Assembly: GCF_001540865.1 (NCBI RefSeq) | Contig: NC_033622.1 | Coordinates: 12,840,797 to 12,904,796 of the forward strand | Length of the DNA: 64,000 nt | Reading direction: 5' to 3' | Source: Ananas comosus | Lineage: Eukaryota; Streptophyta; Magnoliopsida; Poales; Bromeliaceae | Part shown: positions 27,901 through 40,450 of the stretch, piece after piece | Position numbering within the stretch: position 1 is the first letter of the stretch | How the letters are laid out: each line of letters opens with the position of its first letter | The notes under the pieces: model-generated | The model's input: only the letters and a program-made list of their open reading frames with translations | Database searches by the model: none | What the model was told of the DNA's origin: nothing | Position numbers and translations under genes: made by a program

Positions 27901-28870
27901 ATTCGGCTTTAAATTAGTTTTTGAGAACAAAAGTTAATCACCTGCTTTTGCGGAATGAATTTAATTTATAGTTGTAATTAAACCCTATACAAAAGATAAG
28001 TCTTATCTATAAAATAATAATGTATAAAATAGTTAAATTTTGCACGATTTTGAATCATCTTTTTTTTTTTTCATATTAAAGACGTTCAGAAAAAGTTTCT
28101 CTATCTTTACTAAAATTGGAAGCCACCTTATTAATTAATTTTATTACTGATCAAAATCTGAGAGGGAGATATCAACATTCCTCTTAATTAATTAGCTACA
28201 ACAGATACTGCTTCCATATTAATTATCATCACAAACCAATTAGGGCCATATAATCTCTGTGTTAGAAATTGTACTACACGTGAAGTGAAGGGTATTAATT
28301 GATGGTCTTTGTTGCCGACTTTGTTAACTTATATAGGTAAAAATCTATGGATCGAGACCGCCTCACCTATATATATTTTATATTGAAAATAGATCCCACA
28401 ACTTCTAAATTTTTTAAAGTTTTATACTTAGTTATTTTAACAATTCTATGTAATTTAATGATTATGTACATTATTGACTATTAATTGATCCATTTTTGAT
28501 CGGTAAAAAGTGACTGAAGTTAATAAATTTAATGAAATCAACCAATAATTAAGTTTGAAAGAATCCTTGATTATTTTTTTTTTTCAACGAAAACAAATTT
28601 GATTGTAAAAAATTTGAAGTTAATGGGCTTATAATGGAGAACCAACCCGTTAAAAGCGCACGTGTTGAGTCGCACCCCCCACCCCTCACTTCTCACGTGC
28701 GAAATTCGCAACGGGTTCACAGCAGATCCGCTTATCCTGTACACCCAACGAACCCTCTCAACCGAACGTACGTGCATGGCTATACGCACGTCCGCATAAT
28801 TCACCGCTCAACCCCTGCCACCAACATGCATAAATAGCATAGGTTTCTTCACGTCGTAACTCGCGAGCAC
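24910..28870. other. Intergenic DNA between the PHD-like and FSH genes
   Basis: 24910-25100 is the upstream region of the PHD-like gene. A reverse SINE tail fragment is at about 25766-25835 (minus strand GGGTAGCAAACTACCTTTCT followed by A's). A 65-bp tandem duplication is at 26290-26417 (AATGAACTTCGCCAAACTAA twice). (AT)n with a single N is at 27433-27462. ACACGTGGCG at 27555 is a lone G-box. No further gene is recognised. Confidence 0.5.
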
Positions 28871-28882
28871 CCTCTCTCTCTC

Positions 28883-28929
<47 letters not shown>

Positions 28930-29060
28930 ATTATCTATCGTTGCACGATATTTAAAGAACGCTCAGGGACTCACCATCAACGGGAGCCTAATATACCACT
29001 CAACTTTCATATAGTTCACATCATATAACAGTGGTATAATAATAGTGATTACACTGAATA
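28871..29060 (+). promoter_or_regulatory. CT-rich leader region of the FSH hydrolase gene
   Basis: A (TC)n tract spans 28871-28926, about 135 bases before the chosen start codon. The DNA between 28660 and 28850 is relatively GC-rich with CACGTGC motifs (28659 and 28695). The transcription start cannot be placed. Confidence 0.4.
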
Positions 29061-31230
29061 ATGATGCTCCCCGTTTCCCATTCATCCTCAAACGGCACCC
29101 TGAGGGGCTACGTGGTGGGGGTTCCTTCTCCGAGCTTCGCGGAACGCCGTTCGAGGCACCGTCACGTCACCGTTAAGGCGGGTGCGATGAGCCGGTTCGA
29201 GGAGGAGGAGGAGAACAGAAGAAGCGGCGAGGAGAGGCGGCGGAGGCCGAGGTTTCTGTGCCTCCACGGTTTCCGCACCAGTGGCGACATAATGCGGCAG
29301 CAGGTGATGCGGAAGTGGCCCGCGGAGNCGTCGAGGGGATGTTCCCTCCGCCGTACTACGAATGGTTCCAATTTGACAAGGTATGGTTGGTTACCTTTCA
29401 CATAGAAATAATTATCTCAACTCTAAATTATTTTGAGTCAACTATCAATTTTACTCTACAATCTCTTAATTTGTCCAATAAACCATACTTTGACTTTAAA
29501 TTTTAAACTAACTAGTTACTTTAATTAATTATAGTTGCGAGAATTGCATGCTGTCTACTAATTAAATTTGTATAGATAAACGATGTATTAAAATTTTAAA
29601 GTTAAAATATCGTTGACTAACTCAAATCAAACAAATTAAAAGATTGTATAATTAATTTTCCATAACTCAGATAATTAGTTCCATACATTTTTATTAATTT
29701 TTTTATTTGTTCTGTGTCTGCGTAACTGATCTTTTCTTTTCTTTTCTTTTTCTTGTCATGCTGTGGATGAAGAAATTTGTGGAGTATAGGAATTTTGGGG
29801 AGTGCCTAGCGTACATAGAGGGCCTGATGATCAAAGATGGGCCGTTCGATGGGCTGATGGGATTCTCCCAGGGGGGAATACTCTCAGCGGCGCTACCAGG
29901 TCTACAAGCAAGGGTAGGTCAATACCGATACCCGGTGAAGGACGAGCTAACAAACTAGGCTGTGAGAACTCTACAATAAAGTCGCGCCTTACGTACAGTC
30001 TATGAAATTAATCTACCTATAACTACTGGACCCTCATCTTTCGCTAGTTTTGATTAGCGATAATAAATATACACGTTTGAGGAATTGAGCATTCATATAT
30101 AATTTGTTTCGTTAGTGCGCGCTGCATCATCTAACCATGAGTTAAAATAATTTCTTTTTCATGAATTAAATGCTTAGATATAATTTTTGGATTCGAACAG
30201 GGGCTGGCTCTGACGAGGGTTCCGAAGGTGAAGTATCTGGTGATCATGGGCGCAATCAAGTTCCAGTCACCAGAGGTGGCCGAGAAGGCGTATGGCACCA
30301 AGATCGAGTGCCCGGCGCTCCACTTCATAGGTACTGATCATCTAGTTCTTTCGATTGTATCCTTATGCCACGAGTCCCCTTGAAGGATCAATCTCAGCAT
30401 TTTTTTTGCGCATTGAAATAAATTAAAAAAAAAAAGTAAATAATGATGTGAATAGTACAGCACATTGGTAACCGCAATGCGGGAAAAATAAAAGATTTAT
30501 AGCTGGGATTGAGTCTTCGATATTAAAGGATTATTGAGAGGTTTTGATCAGGAAACCATTGTGACTTGTATCTTAAAATTGGTCTGCAGGTGAGGCAGAT
30601 TGGCTAAAGAGTTACAGTGAAGCACTTCTTGAATCATTTGCGGATCCGTTCGTCATACGCCACTCCAAGGGCCACACAGTCCCTAGGCTCGGTGAGTTCG
30701 CCGTTAATTGTAATTATGTTCCTAATTTAATTTCTCTCTATGTCTACGTGCCAATTCTTATGTTGAGAGCAAGCTATTTCTTAAATACTAATAATAACAA
30801 TATAATACTGTACTAATGAAATTAATCTACTCTTAACTTGGATAATTCATGTTAGGATAGTGATATAATTAATAGAGCATAGAGCATAAATTGTGTTCAT
30901 TCAAATTTGACGATATCTGTAAGGTAAAATTGGTCAGATTCATAAACATCCACTCTATAAGTAGAAATTCTTGCTTCATTAGTCCACATTATTGTTTACC
31001 GCTCCATGATGCGGTAAATAGCAGTGAATTGCCCCACTTATCTGGGAAACTTACAAGTCAAATGAGATGAGATGAGATGAGATGAGATGTTAATGACATG
31101 TTCTATATATATACATGCAGATCAGAAAAACTTGGAAGTGATGCTGAAGTTCCTGCAGAAGATTGAAGACGACATATCTTTGGATGCAGCAATATTGGAT
31201 GTCAAGGAGAAGGAAGTGTGCTTAATTTAA
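29061..31230 (+). CDS. FSH-family (OVCA2-like) serine hydrolase, five exons, exon 1 gapped
   Basis: FSH1-domain proteins are alpha/beta-hydrolases with esterase-like activity; the plant substrate is not settled. Exons: 29061-29380, 29773-29913, 30201-30330, 30590-30691 and 31121-31230, with GT-AG introns. Visible motifs: PRFLCLHGFRTSGDIMRQQV (N-terminal strand and oxyanion region), VEGMFPPPYYEWFQFDK, GFSQGGILSAALPGLQA (nucleophile Ser in GFSQG), KYLVIMGAIKF, HFIGEADWLK (likely acidic residue) and KGHTVPRL (catalytic His). The protein ends EKEVCLI. A single N at 29328 interrupts exon 1: upstream reads MRKWPAE in one frame, downstream VEGMFPPP in another. The relatives I know have some 25-30 residues between these points, so the gap hides real coding sequence rather than a biological frameshift. 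The first 40 residues (Ser/Arg-rich) could be a plastid transit peptide, or translation may begin at the in-frame Met43. Confidence 0.9.
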
Positions 31231-32190
31231 ACCCGTAATTGGTTATTCTTCCACAAAGATGGTGTGTATTGAGATAATTAAAAACAAATTGGTGCGTTCT
31301 CTAATAAGCTGTCCAGGCTCCATCCGTATGCATCTTGGAACTTCCGCCTATTATCTTATGTACTAAAACTTGCTGTGTACTATAAACAGTGTAATTATAT
31401 TTATACCTATTTCTGAATAGAATAATCATTTATTTATACATTTACAGCTATTATCTCTTACATTACATTTTGTGCCCAAAAATTTACAACTTCTCCAATC
31501 TATACATTTCTGCTTATAATTTCTTAAGCATCGAGAATATAAAATATAACCGTCTATATATTAGTGCCAATTATAAGACACAGAATTTCTAGAAACATGC
31601 AAATATATTGCCACACCGCCCATTGAAAAAATCAGTTCAATTTGAAAATATAACAAAACTTGATTGCAATTTTTGGCTAATAAGGTCAGATTCGAAGGAG
31701 GTCCGGTCTAAATGTTTGTGTATCGTATAGATGTGAGTTTAGCCTCATATATTATTCTCATAAAGCTTATCCTCAAAGTAAAAAATCTATAAACTTTTTG
31801 GCAAATGAAATACTTTATATTTAAGACAAGCTTCCTCCTGAATTCATACTTTTTAAAAAGATTATTAAAAAAATTCACCATTCGTTGCAATTTCGTTAAG
31901 TTATATAATCTCTATCGGGGTCGGACCACTTGTGGTCAACAAGTCAGCGCGTCCTCTTTCTGAGCAGTTCAAACGTTCAAATAACTAGCCGTTACGGCAC
32001 TGCCTCTGCCTGCCACGTGGCACACTCAGCATGACCCCCCAAAGGAAACGGTAAACGGGGATCCCCAACACCGCCCCCTCGCCTCGCCCTTCGCAATTCG
32101 CATTCGCATTCGCATTCGCACTCGCGCAATAGAGCGAAAACCGCTCTCCGCGTAACCGAATATTCCGATCGAGATTCGAACCCTCGCCCC
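31231..32190 (+). promoter_or_regulatory. Intergenic region and promoter/leader of the GEM-like gene
   Basis: 31231-31900 is AT-rich 3' flank with no gene. From 31920 the sequence becomes GC-rich. A perfect 12-base palindrome TGCCACGTGGCA (32011-32022) is a G-box/ABRE core 169 bases before the ATG. A hexamer repeat (GCATTC)n covers about 32095-32124 in the presumed leader. G-boxes are bound by bZIP and bHLH factors, and some GEM-like genes are known to respond to abscisic acid, so control by that hormone is a reasonable inference. Confidence 0.55.
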
Positions 32191-32455
32191 ATGGATCCGC
32201 CCGTCGATCAGCCCCGGAAGGCCAAATCCGACGGCCCACATTCGCCCGACGGCGCCCCGTTACCCTCTCCGGCCCCTACTCCCTTAGAGGCCTCCGAAAA
32301 CGTCCCAAAGCCCCGGTCGCCGCCGTCCGATCTCCCACCGACGGCGGATAAGGCCGCCACGTGGGGCCCTCCCGTCACCGCCATGCCGATGGAGTCGAAT
32401 CCCTACGTCGCCCCCTCCCCCGTCCACTCCTCGTCCAAGAAGCGTAATTTTTCTA

Positions 32456-32488
<33 letters not shown>

Positions 32489-34358
32489 GGATTAGTAGAT
32501 ACTACACCGATTCGAATTTAAATTATTATATTTTTATTTATTTTTTTTTTTTAAAAAAAATTGTTTAGATACGATGGATACGGTGAAGAATGTGTTAGCT
32601 CGATGGGGGAAGAAGATTGGGGATGCGGCAAAGAAGACCGAGGATTTGTCGAAAAACACGTGGCAGCATTGTAAGCATTCGTGATCTTAGATTAGATGAC
32701 TATTTGTCTGAGAATAATAAGTCTCTGCTTCTTCCTTCTATTGGTGTTATATATACTCTTCTTTGTGGTGATTGATCCTGCTGTTATGGTTTAAGGTTGT
32801 AGTTTGTAGGATTCAGACTTGTTGGACGGTGGCCTTGTTCTTAATCTTAGTGCTTTGAATAATTTTTCGGAAGTAACATTGATGTGGGCTAAATTTTGTT
32901 TTTTAGTCCTCAAACTAGTTAGTTAAATACTGCTGTGAGCTAGTGTTGTAATCGATAATGTCGCAATTACTAAGATAGGAAGTTTTGAGGATTTTTAGCT
33001 CGGAATAAGAAATGAGCAGCAACAAACAGAGATGTCAAGTGCTTACAATGAATTAATGTTGGCCATGTTCTTTTGATTTTAACGGTTGGACGAAGAAACA
33101 AATTTTCCATGTTTCAGCAATTGCATCGAGGAGTATTATTTGCAACCTAACTAGTATTCCGAATATTTGTTCCGACGCAAAGTGATACTCTTTTCAAATC
33201 CAGTGAGGACGGGACCCAGTTTTGCCGATGCCGCCATGGGGAGAATAGCCCAAGGAACAAAAGTTCTAGCAGAAGGCGGTTATGAAAAGATCTTTCGGCA
33301 GACGTTTGACGCGCAACCTGAGGAGCAGCTTAGAAAGTCTTACGCATGCTACCTATCGACATCCGCCGGCCCCGTGATGGGGGTTTTATACCTCTCCACG
33401 GCTAAACTCGCCTTCTGTAGCGACAATCCTCTTTCGTACAAAGCTGGGGATCAAACCGAGTGGAGCTATTATAAGGTATCGGCCTCGCGGCTTTTTCTTT
33501 CCTGCATGCACTTCATGGTCACCAACTGTTTAGATTTGTGTACAGTTTTATTATTTTATAAGACTGACCAAGTAAGCAACTTGCGCATATCACACAACTA
33601 CTTCCTAGCTACAACAGATGGATAAAGGAATAATCTGTATGTAAAGTTGTTTTTTGAATACGTCTTTGTTAAATCTGGTCGCCATCTATTTAATTTCAAT
33701 GTCATAATCTTCTGATTTGTTAATGCGGGTCATGTTATTTTTTTCCTTATGATAAAAGAAAGGACTGCACCATCCAAGTTCAGCTATGTACTGAAAGAGT
33801 CTAGACAGAAGAGAGAGAGTGATTTTATTCTGCAATCGACCATGGTTATTCTGTTAAGTAATGCAATAGTTTTGAAAGATATATCTTTTCTGTGATTATG
33901 ATTGCATGTTTCTTAAAGCATGGGATAAAACTCGTTGAAATCACAGCTCTAGATCCTACTTATTCGTGATCAGTCATGAAGCTAGTTCGGCCTTTCAAGT
34001 TTCATTCTCAGCTTTATGTGTTTGAAGATTGTAAATACGCAGCAGCTGCTCTTTGTTGTTTGCAAATTTCTTGCTTCTCTTTCCTTTTACTTTGTTATCT
34101 CGTTTTAATGGCGAATGATATGTCTAGCATATGTAATTCGAAGTCGCTTTCTCCTTGAATACAAAACAGGTGGTTATCCCTTTACGTCAGCTAAGGGCAG
34201 CTAATCCTACGGGTAGTAAAGTGAATTCCGCGGAGAAGTTCATTCAGATCGTCTCGGTGGACAACCATGAGTTTTGGTTTATGGGTTTTCTGAACTACGA
34301 TAGCGCCGTAAAGAACCTTCAAGAAGCTTTGATTGCCACGCAGAATGAGCAGCCTTAG
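32191..34358 (+). CDS. GRAM-domain GEM-like protein, four exons, 271 aa
   Basis: GEM-like proteins carry a GRAM domain (membrane/phosphoinositide-binding fold). Arabidopsis GEM affects cell division and root-hair fate, and relatives respond to abscisic acid. Exons: 32191-32443, 32569-32670, 33204-33475 and 34170-34358, with GT-AG introns. The N-terminus (1-84) is Pro/Ser-rich and probably disordered, with [18 protein letters not shown] near its end. Then come [20 protein letters not shown] and the family signature [20 protein letters not shown]. The GRAM domain covers roughly 145-225 ([49 protein letters not shown]). The end contains [20 protein letters not shown] and closes QNEQP. Length and exon structure are normal for the family. 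Reading through at 33167 or 33475 gives only unspliced frames. Confidence 0.94.
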
Positions 34359-36580
34359 AGATTGATGGCTTTGGGGTGATCTTCAGGGTGATTTCCGCAG
34401 GTCGCCGAAGAATTCCTATTATATATATATATATATAATACCATGCTACATTGAATTTAGCTGGAGAACTTCCATCTGTTATAACCATTGATTGTTTCAC
34501 TTAGTAGATTTGTGCCACATTTGTGGTATGATATTCTTTTACCATACAAATAGTTACTTCTCATTGCTTTGTACTGGTTAAAATAGTAGTTCTCAATTGT
34601 AATGCCTATATAATTTAGTCCGTAAATATTCAAACAAAAGTGTGTTGTCCCGTTTGCCCATTACATGGAAGATTTGAACTGCTTAATTTGTGTTCGAGTC
34701 CAATATTTAATTGCTTTAACTTGAAAATTGATCATTTATTTCAGTTGAGTTCAAACAGGATCAAAATGTTATTCTACAACTAACAAATTGTAGACAAAAT
34801 ACAATGTCAACGAACGTAAAAAGCGAAATGTTCGAATGAAGAGCATAGAAACCAGATGGTAGTATGCTATCATTTCGTTCAAATTTTGTTAAAAAAAAAT
34901 AAAATTTAATTAAAGATGTAAAAGAATTAGACTTGGATTTGGAAATCTCATATACTAATCATCAAGTTTTTTGCCATGCATTTACGTTGGTTAGGGACGC
35001 TCGGTTAATGTAAGAATAGTTATTTAGCGCAATCGACTAAAAATTTACTGATCCGTACATATTCGAATTTTCAAATTCGAAATTCTAATTGCTTATTTGT
35101 ATCCTAGCTGGGAATAGTTTTGGGCTAATTCAATGGATCATGGAGTGAAGGTTCCCTAAGACAGGGACAGCTGTCCCTATGTTTACCTGGAATTTAAAAA
35201 TTAAGAATTATTATTGAACATAAATAAAAGATAAAAGATACCTTCAAATACACACTGTTTCCTTTGGAAGCCTTTTCCTCTGATACGTCGGTATCAACCT
35301 TGAGAGCAGCAGTAGCAAGAGGCCCTACTCTTCATTCGCTTTAAAAAGGTGAATATAGCTTCTTCTTTTTTTTTTCTCCTACTACTGTAATATTTATTGT
35401 TCAATACCGCAGAATAATTATTTATCTGTAAAAATTTTATATAATATTTTCGATATCGAATTATATATATAAATTAGTTAATTATTGTGAAAATATAAGA
35501 CAATCATTTAACTCCGAATGCTGAAGTTACTACATGGTATTAGGGTCGAATAATTCGAGTTCGAATTAAGTTCGCATCTTGGGTCCATTAAAGTGGAATG
35601 CGACGTAAAATGCGAGTCGACATTGCACAAACAGTCCAAATATTCTTCTCCATACACTATAAAGTAGACAACCTTGCATAGGAAACACTGGAAAATTCAC
35701 CAACCACTGTGGCGCGGGCATGGACCGAGCACTACGAAGCCAAAAATGAACCACTATTCCACTGTAGACTCAAGTGTGGGTTGTTCGAGGCTTCGAGCCA
35801 TACCAAGTGACATGCATGCATCTTGACTCTGCTTTTTTTTCTTTTTTCTTTTTTTTTTTTGGAGGGCCAATTTAAGCTTCATGCTTGCTCGTTGGCACCC
35901 ACCCATTGGCAGGAGAAATTATTGCGTGGAACTAGTCCACCACGTCGCCGTGAACCACATCAAATTACGAGGCATTTTCAAGGATAGGACAATTTAGTTA
36001 GGATTTTAACGCGCTCCAGTACGTACGTGTTTAGTATATATATCTCTAGGCAAATTTCTATAGGATCGACCGTTTACAGAGCCTGTTTGAATGCGTTGAC
36101 GTGGTTACAGTAGGTAGATGAAGAGCATGCTTAGATATCGATAACGCAGAATATATCCTACCTCCATGTTATTTTTACAGAATAATAAAAAATGATCTCA
36201 CTGATAAAATGCATATCCTAGTTTTTTTTAAAAAAAGAAAAAGTTGGCACCGCATTTTAAAACAAACAAAAGATATCGAAATTACGGATACAAAAGGAAA
36301 ACATCACTCATTCTATGTGAGTTACTGGGTACGAGAGTCAATTCTATATCTCTTCAATTTTGTGAGATCATCTGTCGATTGGTTTAAGCTCTCGTAATGC
36401 ACCTATTATTGTCACATGGCTTTCATGTCTATCATCATAGTTATGAACAAAAGTGTTAATTAATTACGCATGTTTCTAAATCGTTTCTTGTTCAATTGAT
36501 CATTTGGAAGGCGCGTATATATATATTGCTCTTCGAAATCCAGGTCTAGGCAATTATCAGCTTCTCTTTAATTTATATAC
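34359..36580. other. GEM-like 3' flank and intergenic DNA
   Basis: This includes the probable 3' UTR to about 34600. A degenerate SINE lies on the minus strand (34855-34997) and is listed separately. A moderately GC-rich stretch at 35560-35960 gives a minus-strand frame (35566-35754) without recognisable domains. There are T-rich runs near 35834-35860. No gene is recognised. Confidence 0.4.
34855..34997 (-). mobile_element. Degenerate SINE copy (reverse)
   Basis: The minus strand reads GAGCGTCCCTAACCAACG, GCAAAAAACTTGATGATTAG, an eroded B-box region and ACGAAATGATAGCATACTAC. These are recognisable but mutated versions of the family head and the GGGTAGCATGCTACC tail. No target duplication was identified. 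Confidence 0.6.
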
Positions 36581-36898
36581 TTGGAACACTTTATGCATGT
36601 GCCTGAGAAGCCATTCTATCTGGAAAAAGCAGATGAGGAAAAGCTCCAAGGAAACATCAACTCCAGTATCTTTTACGTGGAATCCTTCTATGAGGCACTA
36701 ATTAAGAAGCCCCACATATACTGCAGGGTGGAAAAGGAGCTCGCACACTTCACCAAGCTTCAGGGGAGAGCATCTGGGCTGGGGCATGCCCCATTCCATG
36801 CCTTATTTTGCTTTCTCAAAGCGTCCATGCATAAAAAGTGCTTAGTGACAAATTGGTTAAAAAGCAGGATAAGAAGCCTAGTAAGTGGGTGTGCATGA
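36581..36898 (+). CDS. Unrecognised open frame or gene remnant, 105 codons
   Basis: The frame begins MEHFMHVPEKPFYLEKADEE and contains FYVESFYEALIKKPHIYCRV, FTKLQGRASGLGHAPFHALF and CFLKASMHKKCLV, ending LVSGCA and TGA. Composition looks protein-like (mixed hydrophobic, charged and aromatic residues, no simple sequence), unlike neighbouring AT-rich frames, and it sits in a less AT-rich pocket. I cannot name a family. The clean open frame could also be one exon or a retrocopied piece of a larger gene; no flanking exons, poly-A or LTR are evident. It may be read through from slightly upstream, since the Met at 36581 is not in a strong context. Confidence 0.4.
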   Translation: MEHFMHVPEKPFYLEKADEEKLQGNINSSIFYVESFYEALIKKPHIYCRVEKELAHFTKLQGRASGLGHAPFHALFCFLKASMHKKCLVTNWLKSRIRSLVSGCA

Positions 36899-37950
36899 TT
36901 CGATCGGTAGTACTACCTACTACTATACTATAGTACTGAGATTATGGCTTAACTATATATCTTTGCACTGTAATCTCTGTCTCATTTATCTTCCTGTATT
37001 ACAAATTGCGCGTTGGGTCTATGAATTATACTTTAATTAATATTTTACTAAAACAGTTTGGATATTACATTAATTGTTCCACACTTCAATATATATCTAG
37101 GTTGCAACTCGAATTAAAACTCGATGCAAAATTAGATAAAAGAGATCTCCTCTAATATTTATAATATTGAATAGAAGTGATAATTTCTACTCAAGTTATA
37201 CGATTCTACTGTACTAATTATAGTTAACGGTATCTACTAATTAATTTGTTTATATAAAGCTTTACGGCAAAATTCAATAATTATCCCAAAATTTTGAAAT
37301 TATTTTCAACAATAATAAGGTGCAGGAAGATATATAATTGACGCAAATTTTATTGCAAGAGGACAATTGAGACGAGCTAGGGCTAAAGTGCAAGAGGATT
37401 TTCTATTAATTTAGCCTAAGATTAGCTAGATATGCTACATTCTTGGGCTCAAGTGGCCTACGCTGGGTCTAGAAATCTCTACTATATATATATGGTATTA
37501 AATCAAATAATTTGACGATCCTGAGCTACTCGTCTAATTGATATGGTGCGATCGAGCTAGTGGCCGGTTCTTACAAATATATATATGACGGATCGGCGGA
37601 GTAGATAGAGCCATAAAATGTGATATGATGGTTTGTTGCACCCAAAAAAATTGGCCCTGAGAGGCATGAGTTAGGTGTATGGACTCAGATAGTTAGTGCA
37701 TGCAACAATCGGGATCAAGGGGCACATGTCAAGTGTACGAGCTCAAAAGAATTTCTAAGCAGCACAGATTAAAAGCGCATGGTGTTTGATGAGTTCAGGA
37801 TGGCCCATGGAGAAGAGAGTAGAAAAGCGACTCAGTACAATGCTTAGAAAATAATTAATAAGATTGAGTTCATTTGAAAGTTAATTAATTCATTCGTGTA
37901 AGAAAGAGATATTAAGAATTCACATGTGAATAGTTGACACGAGATAATGA
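36899..37950. other. Intergenic DNA leading into the 70-bp array
   Basis: No gene is recognised. The stretch 37640-37950 (CCTGAGAGGCATGAGTTAGG, AGGGGCACATGTCAAGTGTA) followed by CGTCTCACATCGG resembles LTR-retrotransposon or repeat-derived sequence in plants, but I could not define ends. Confidence 0.35.
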
Positions 37951-40009
37951 TAGCATATGAATCGTCTCACATCGGATAATTACAATAGAATTAAAATATA
38001 TATATATATATATATATATATAGCATATGAATCGTCTCACATCGGATAATTACAATAGAATTAAAATATATATATATATATATATATATATAGCATATGA
38101 ATCGTCTCACATCGGATAATTACAATAGAATTAAAATATATATATATATATATATATATATAGCATATGAATCGTCTCACATCGGATAATTACAATAGAA
38201 TTAAAATATATATATATATATATATATATATAGCATATGAATCGTCTCACATCGGATAATTACAATAGAATTAAAATATATATATATATATATATATATA
38301 TAGCATATGAATCGTCTCACATCGGATAATTACAATAGAATTAAAATATATATATATATATATATATATATAGCATATGAATCGTCTCACATCGGATAAT
38401 TACAATAGAATTAAAATATATATATATATATATATATATATAGCATATGAATCGTCTCACATCGGATAATTACAATAGAATTAAAATATATATATATATA
38501 TATATATATATAGCATATGAATCGTCTCACATCGGATAATTACAATAGAATTAAAATATATATATATATATATATATATATAGCATATGAATCGTCTCAC
38601 ATCGGATAATTACAATAGAATTAAAATATATATATATATATATATATATATAGCATATGAATCGTCTCACATCGGATAATTACAATAGAATTAAAATATA
38701 TATATATATATATATATATATAGCATATGAATCGTCTCACATCGGATAATTACAATAGAATTAAAATATATATATATATATATATATATATAGCATATGA
38801 ATCGTCTCACATCGGATAATTACAATAGAATTAAAATATATATATATATATATATATATATAGCATATGAATCGTCTCACATCGGATAATTACAATAGAA
38901 TTAAAATATATATATATATATATATATATATAGCATATGAATCGTCTCACATCGGATAATTACAATAGAATTAAAATATATATATATATATATATATATA
39001 TAGCATATGAATCGTCTCACATCGGATAATTACAATAGAATTAAAATATATATATATATATATATATATATAGCATATGAATCGTCTCACATCGGATAAT
39101 TACAATAGAATTAAAATATATATATATATATATATATATATAGCATATGAATCGTCTCACATCGGATAATTACAATAGAATTAAAATATATATATATATA
39201 TATATATATATAGCATATGAATCGTCTCACATCGGATAATTACAATAGAATTAAAATATATATATATATATATATATATATAGCATATGAATCGTCTCAC
39301 ATCGGATAATTACAATAGAATTAAAATATATATATATATATATATATATATAGCATATGAATCGTCTCACATCGGATAATTACAATAGAATTAAAATATA
39401 TATATATATATATATATATATAGCATATGAATCGTCTCACATCGGATAATTACAATAGAATTAAAATATATATATATATATATATATATATAGCATATGA
39501 ATCGTCTCACATCGGATAATTACAATAGAATTAAAATATATATATATATATATATATATATAGCATATGAATCGTCTCACATCGGATAATTACAATAGAA
39601 TTAAAATATATATATATATATATATATATATAGCATATGAATCGTCTCACATCGGATAATTACAATAGAATTAAAATATATATATATATATATATATATA
39701 TAGCATATGAATCGTCTCACATCGGATAATTACAATAGAATTAAAATATATATATATATATATATATATATAGCATATGAATCGTCTCACATCGGATAAT
39801 TACAATAGAATTAAAATATATATATATATATATATATATATAGCATATGAATCGTCTCACATCGGATAATTACAATAGAATTAAAATATATATATATATA
39901 TATATATATATAGCATATGAATCGTCTCACATCGGATAATTACAATAGAATTAAAATATATATATATATATATATATATATAGCATATGAATCGTCTCAC
40001 ATCGGATAA
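37951..40009. repeat. Tandem array of 29.4 copies of a 70-bp unit
   Basis: The unit starts TAGCATATGAATCGTCTCAC, continues ATCGGATAATTACAATAGAA, then TTAAAA and (TA)n. Unit starts fall every 70 bases from 37951 (38021, 38091 and so on to 39981), and the copies look base-for-base identical, including TA tract length. The array breaks off mid-unit at the N at 40010 and is followed by C- and A-homopolymer sequence. Real satellites and TA tracts normally vary, so a gap-filling loop is a serious alternative. Confidence 0.9.
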
Positions 40010-40154
40010 NCCCCCCACCCCCCAAAAAAAAACCAAAAGAAATGCATTGTAGCTGAGGCCTTGTTTGATATATATATATCAAAAATAATTTGGAAGCACG
40101 AAGGGCTCCGTGATTCCAGAAGCATATCAGCCCGCTATATATATATATATATAT

Positions 40155-40368
40155 GAATTGAACTAGAATATTTTTAAAAGCACCAACCCTTTGGTGTTTC
40201 TAAGTTTTTAGTCGTTGGATCTACACCATGATTACTCATAGCCTTTGGATCAAATACTATTCTACCTACCACCACCTATAACCATCATCTCAACCTCACA
40301 TCTCTCCATCCAATGGCTAAAAACTCAAAACTACTACCTTCATGATGCTTTTAAGAGTATTCTAGTTC

Positions 40369-40446
<78 letters not shown>
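40155..40446. repeat. Short-family MITE (40155-40372) with (TA)n(GA)n on its right
   Basis: It begins GAATTGAACTAGAATATTTT and ends AGAGTATTCTAGTTCAACT, a good inverted pair. The interior has ACCAACCCTTTGGTG and TCCAATGGCTAAAAACTC. (TA)n lies on both sides, and (GA)n runs 40401-40446. Confidence 0.8.

Positions 40447-40449
<3 letters not shown>

Positions 40450-40450
<1 letters not shown>

Noticed and set aside
33790..33815. miR156-like string (GACAGAAGAGAGAGAG) in GEM-like intron 3
   Set aside because: It does not match the mature miR156 sequence to the end, and no complementary arm for a hairpin is visible nearby.
37951..40009. CRISPR-like or centromeric satellite array
   Set aside because: Repeats are directly abutting without unique spacers and the genome is a plant's; 70-bp units are far shorter than usual centromere satellites, and the array may be artefactual.
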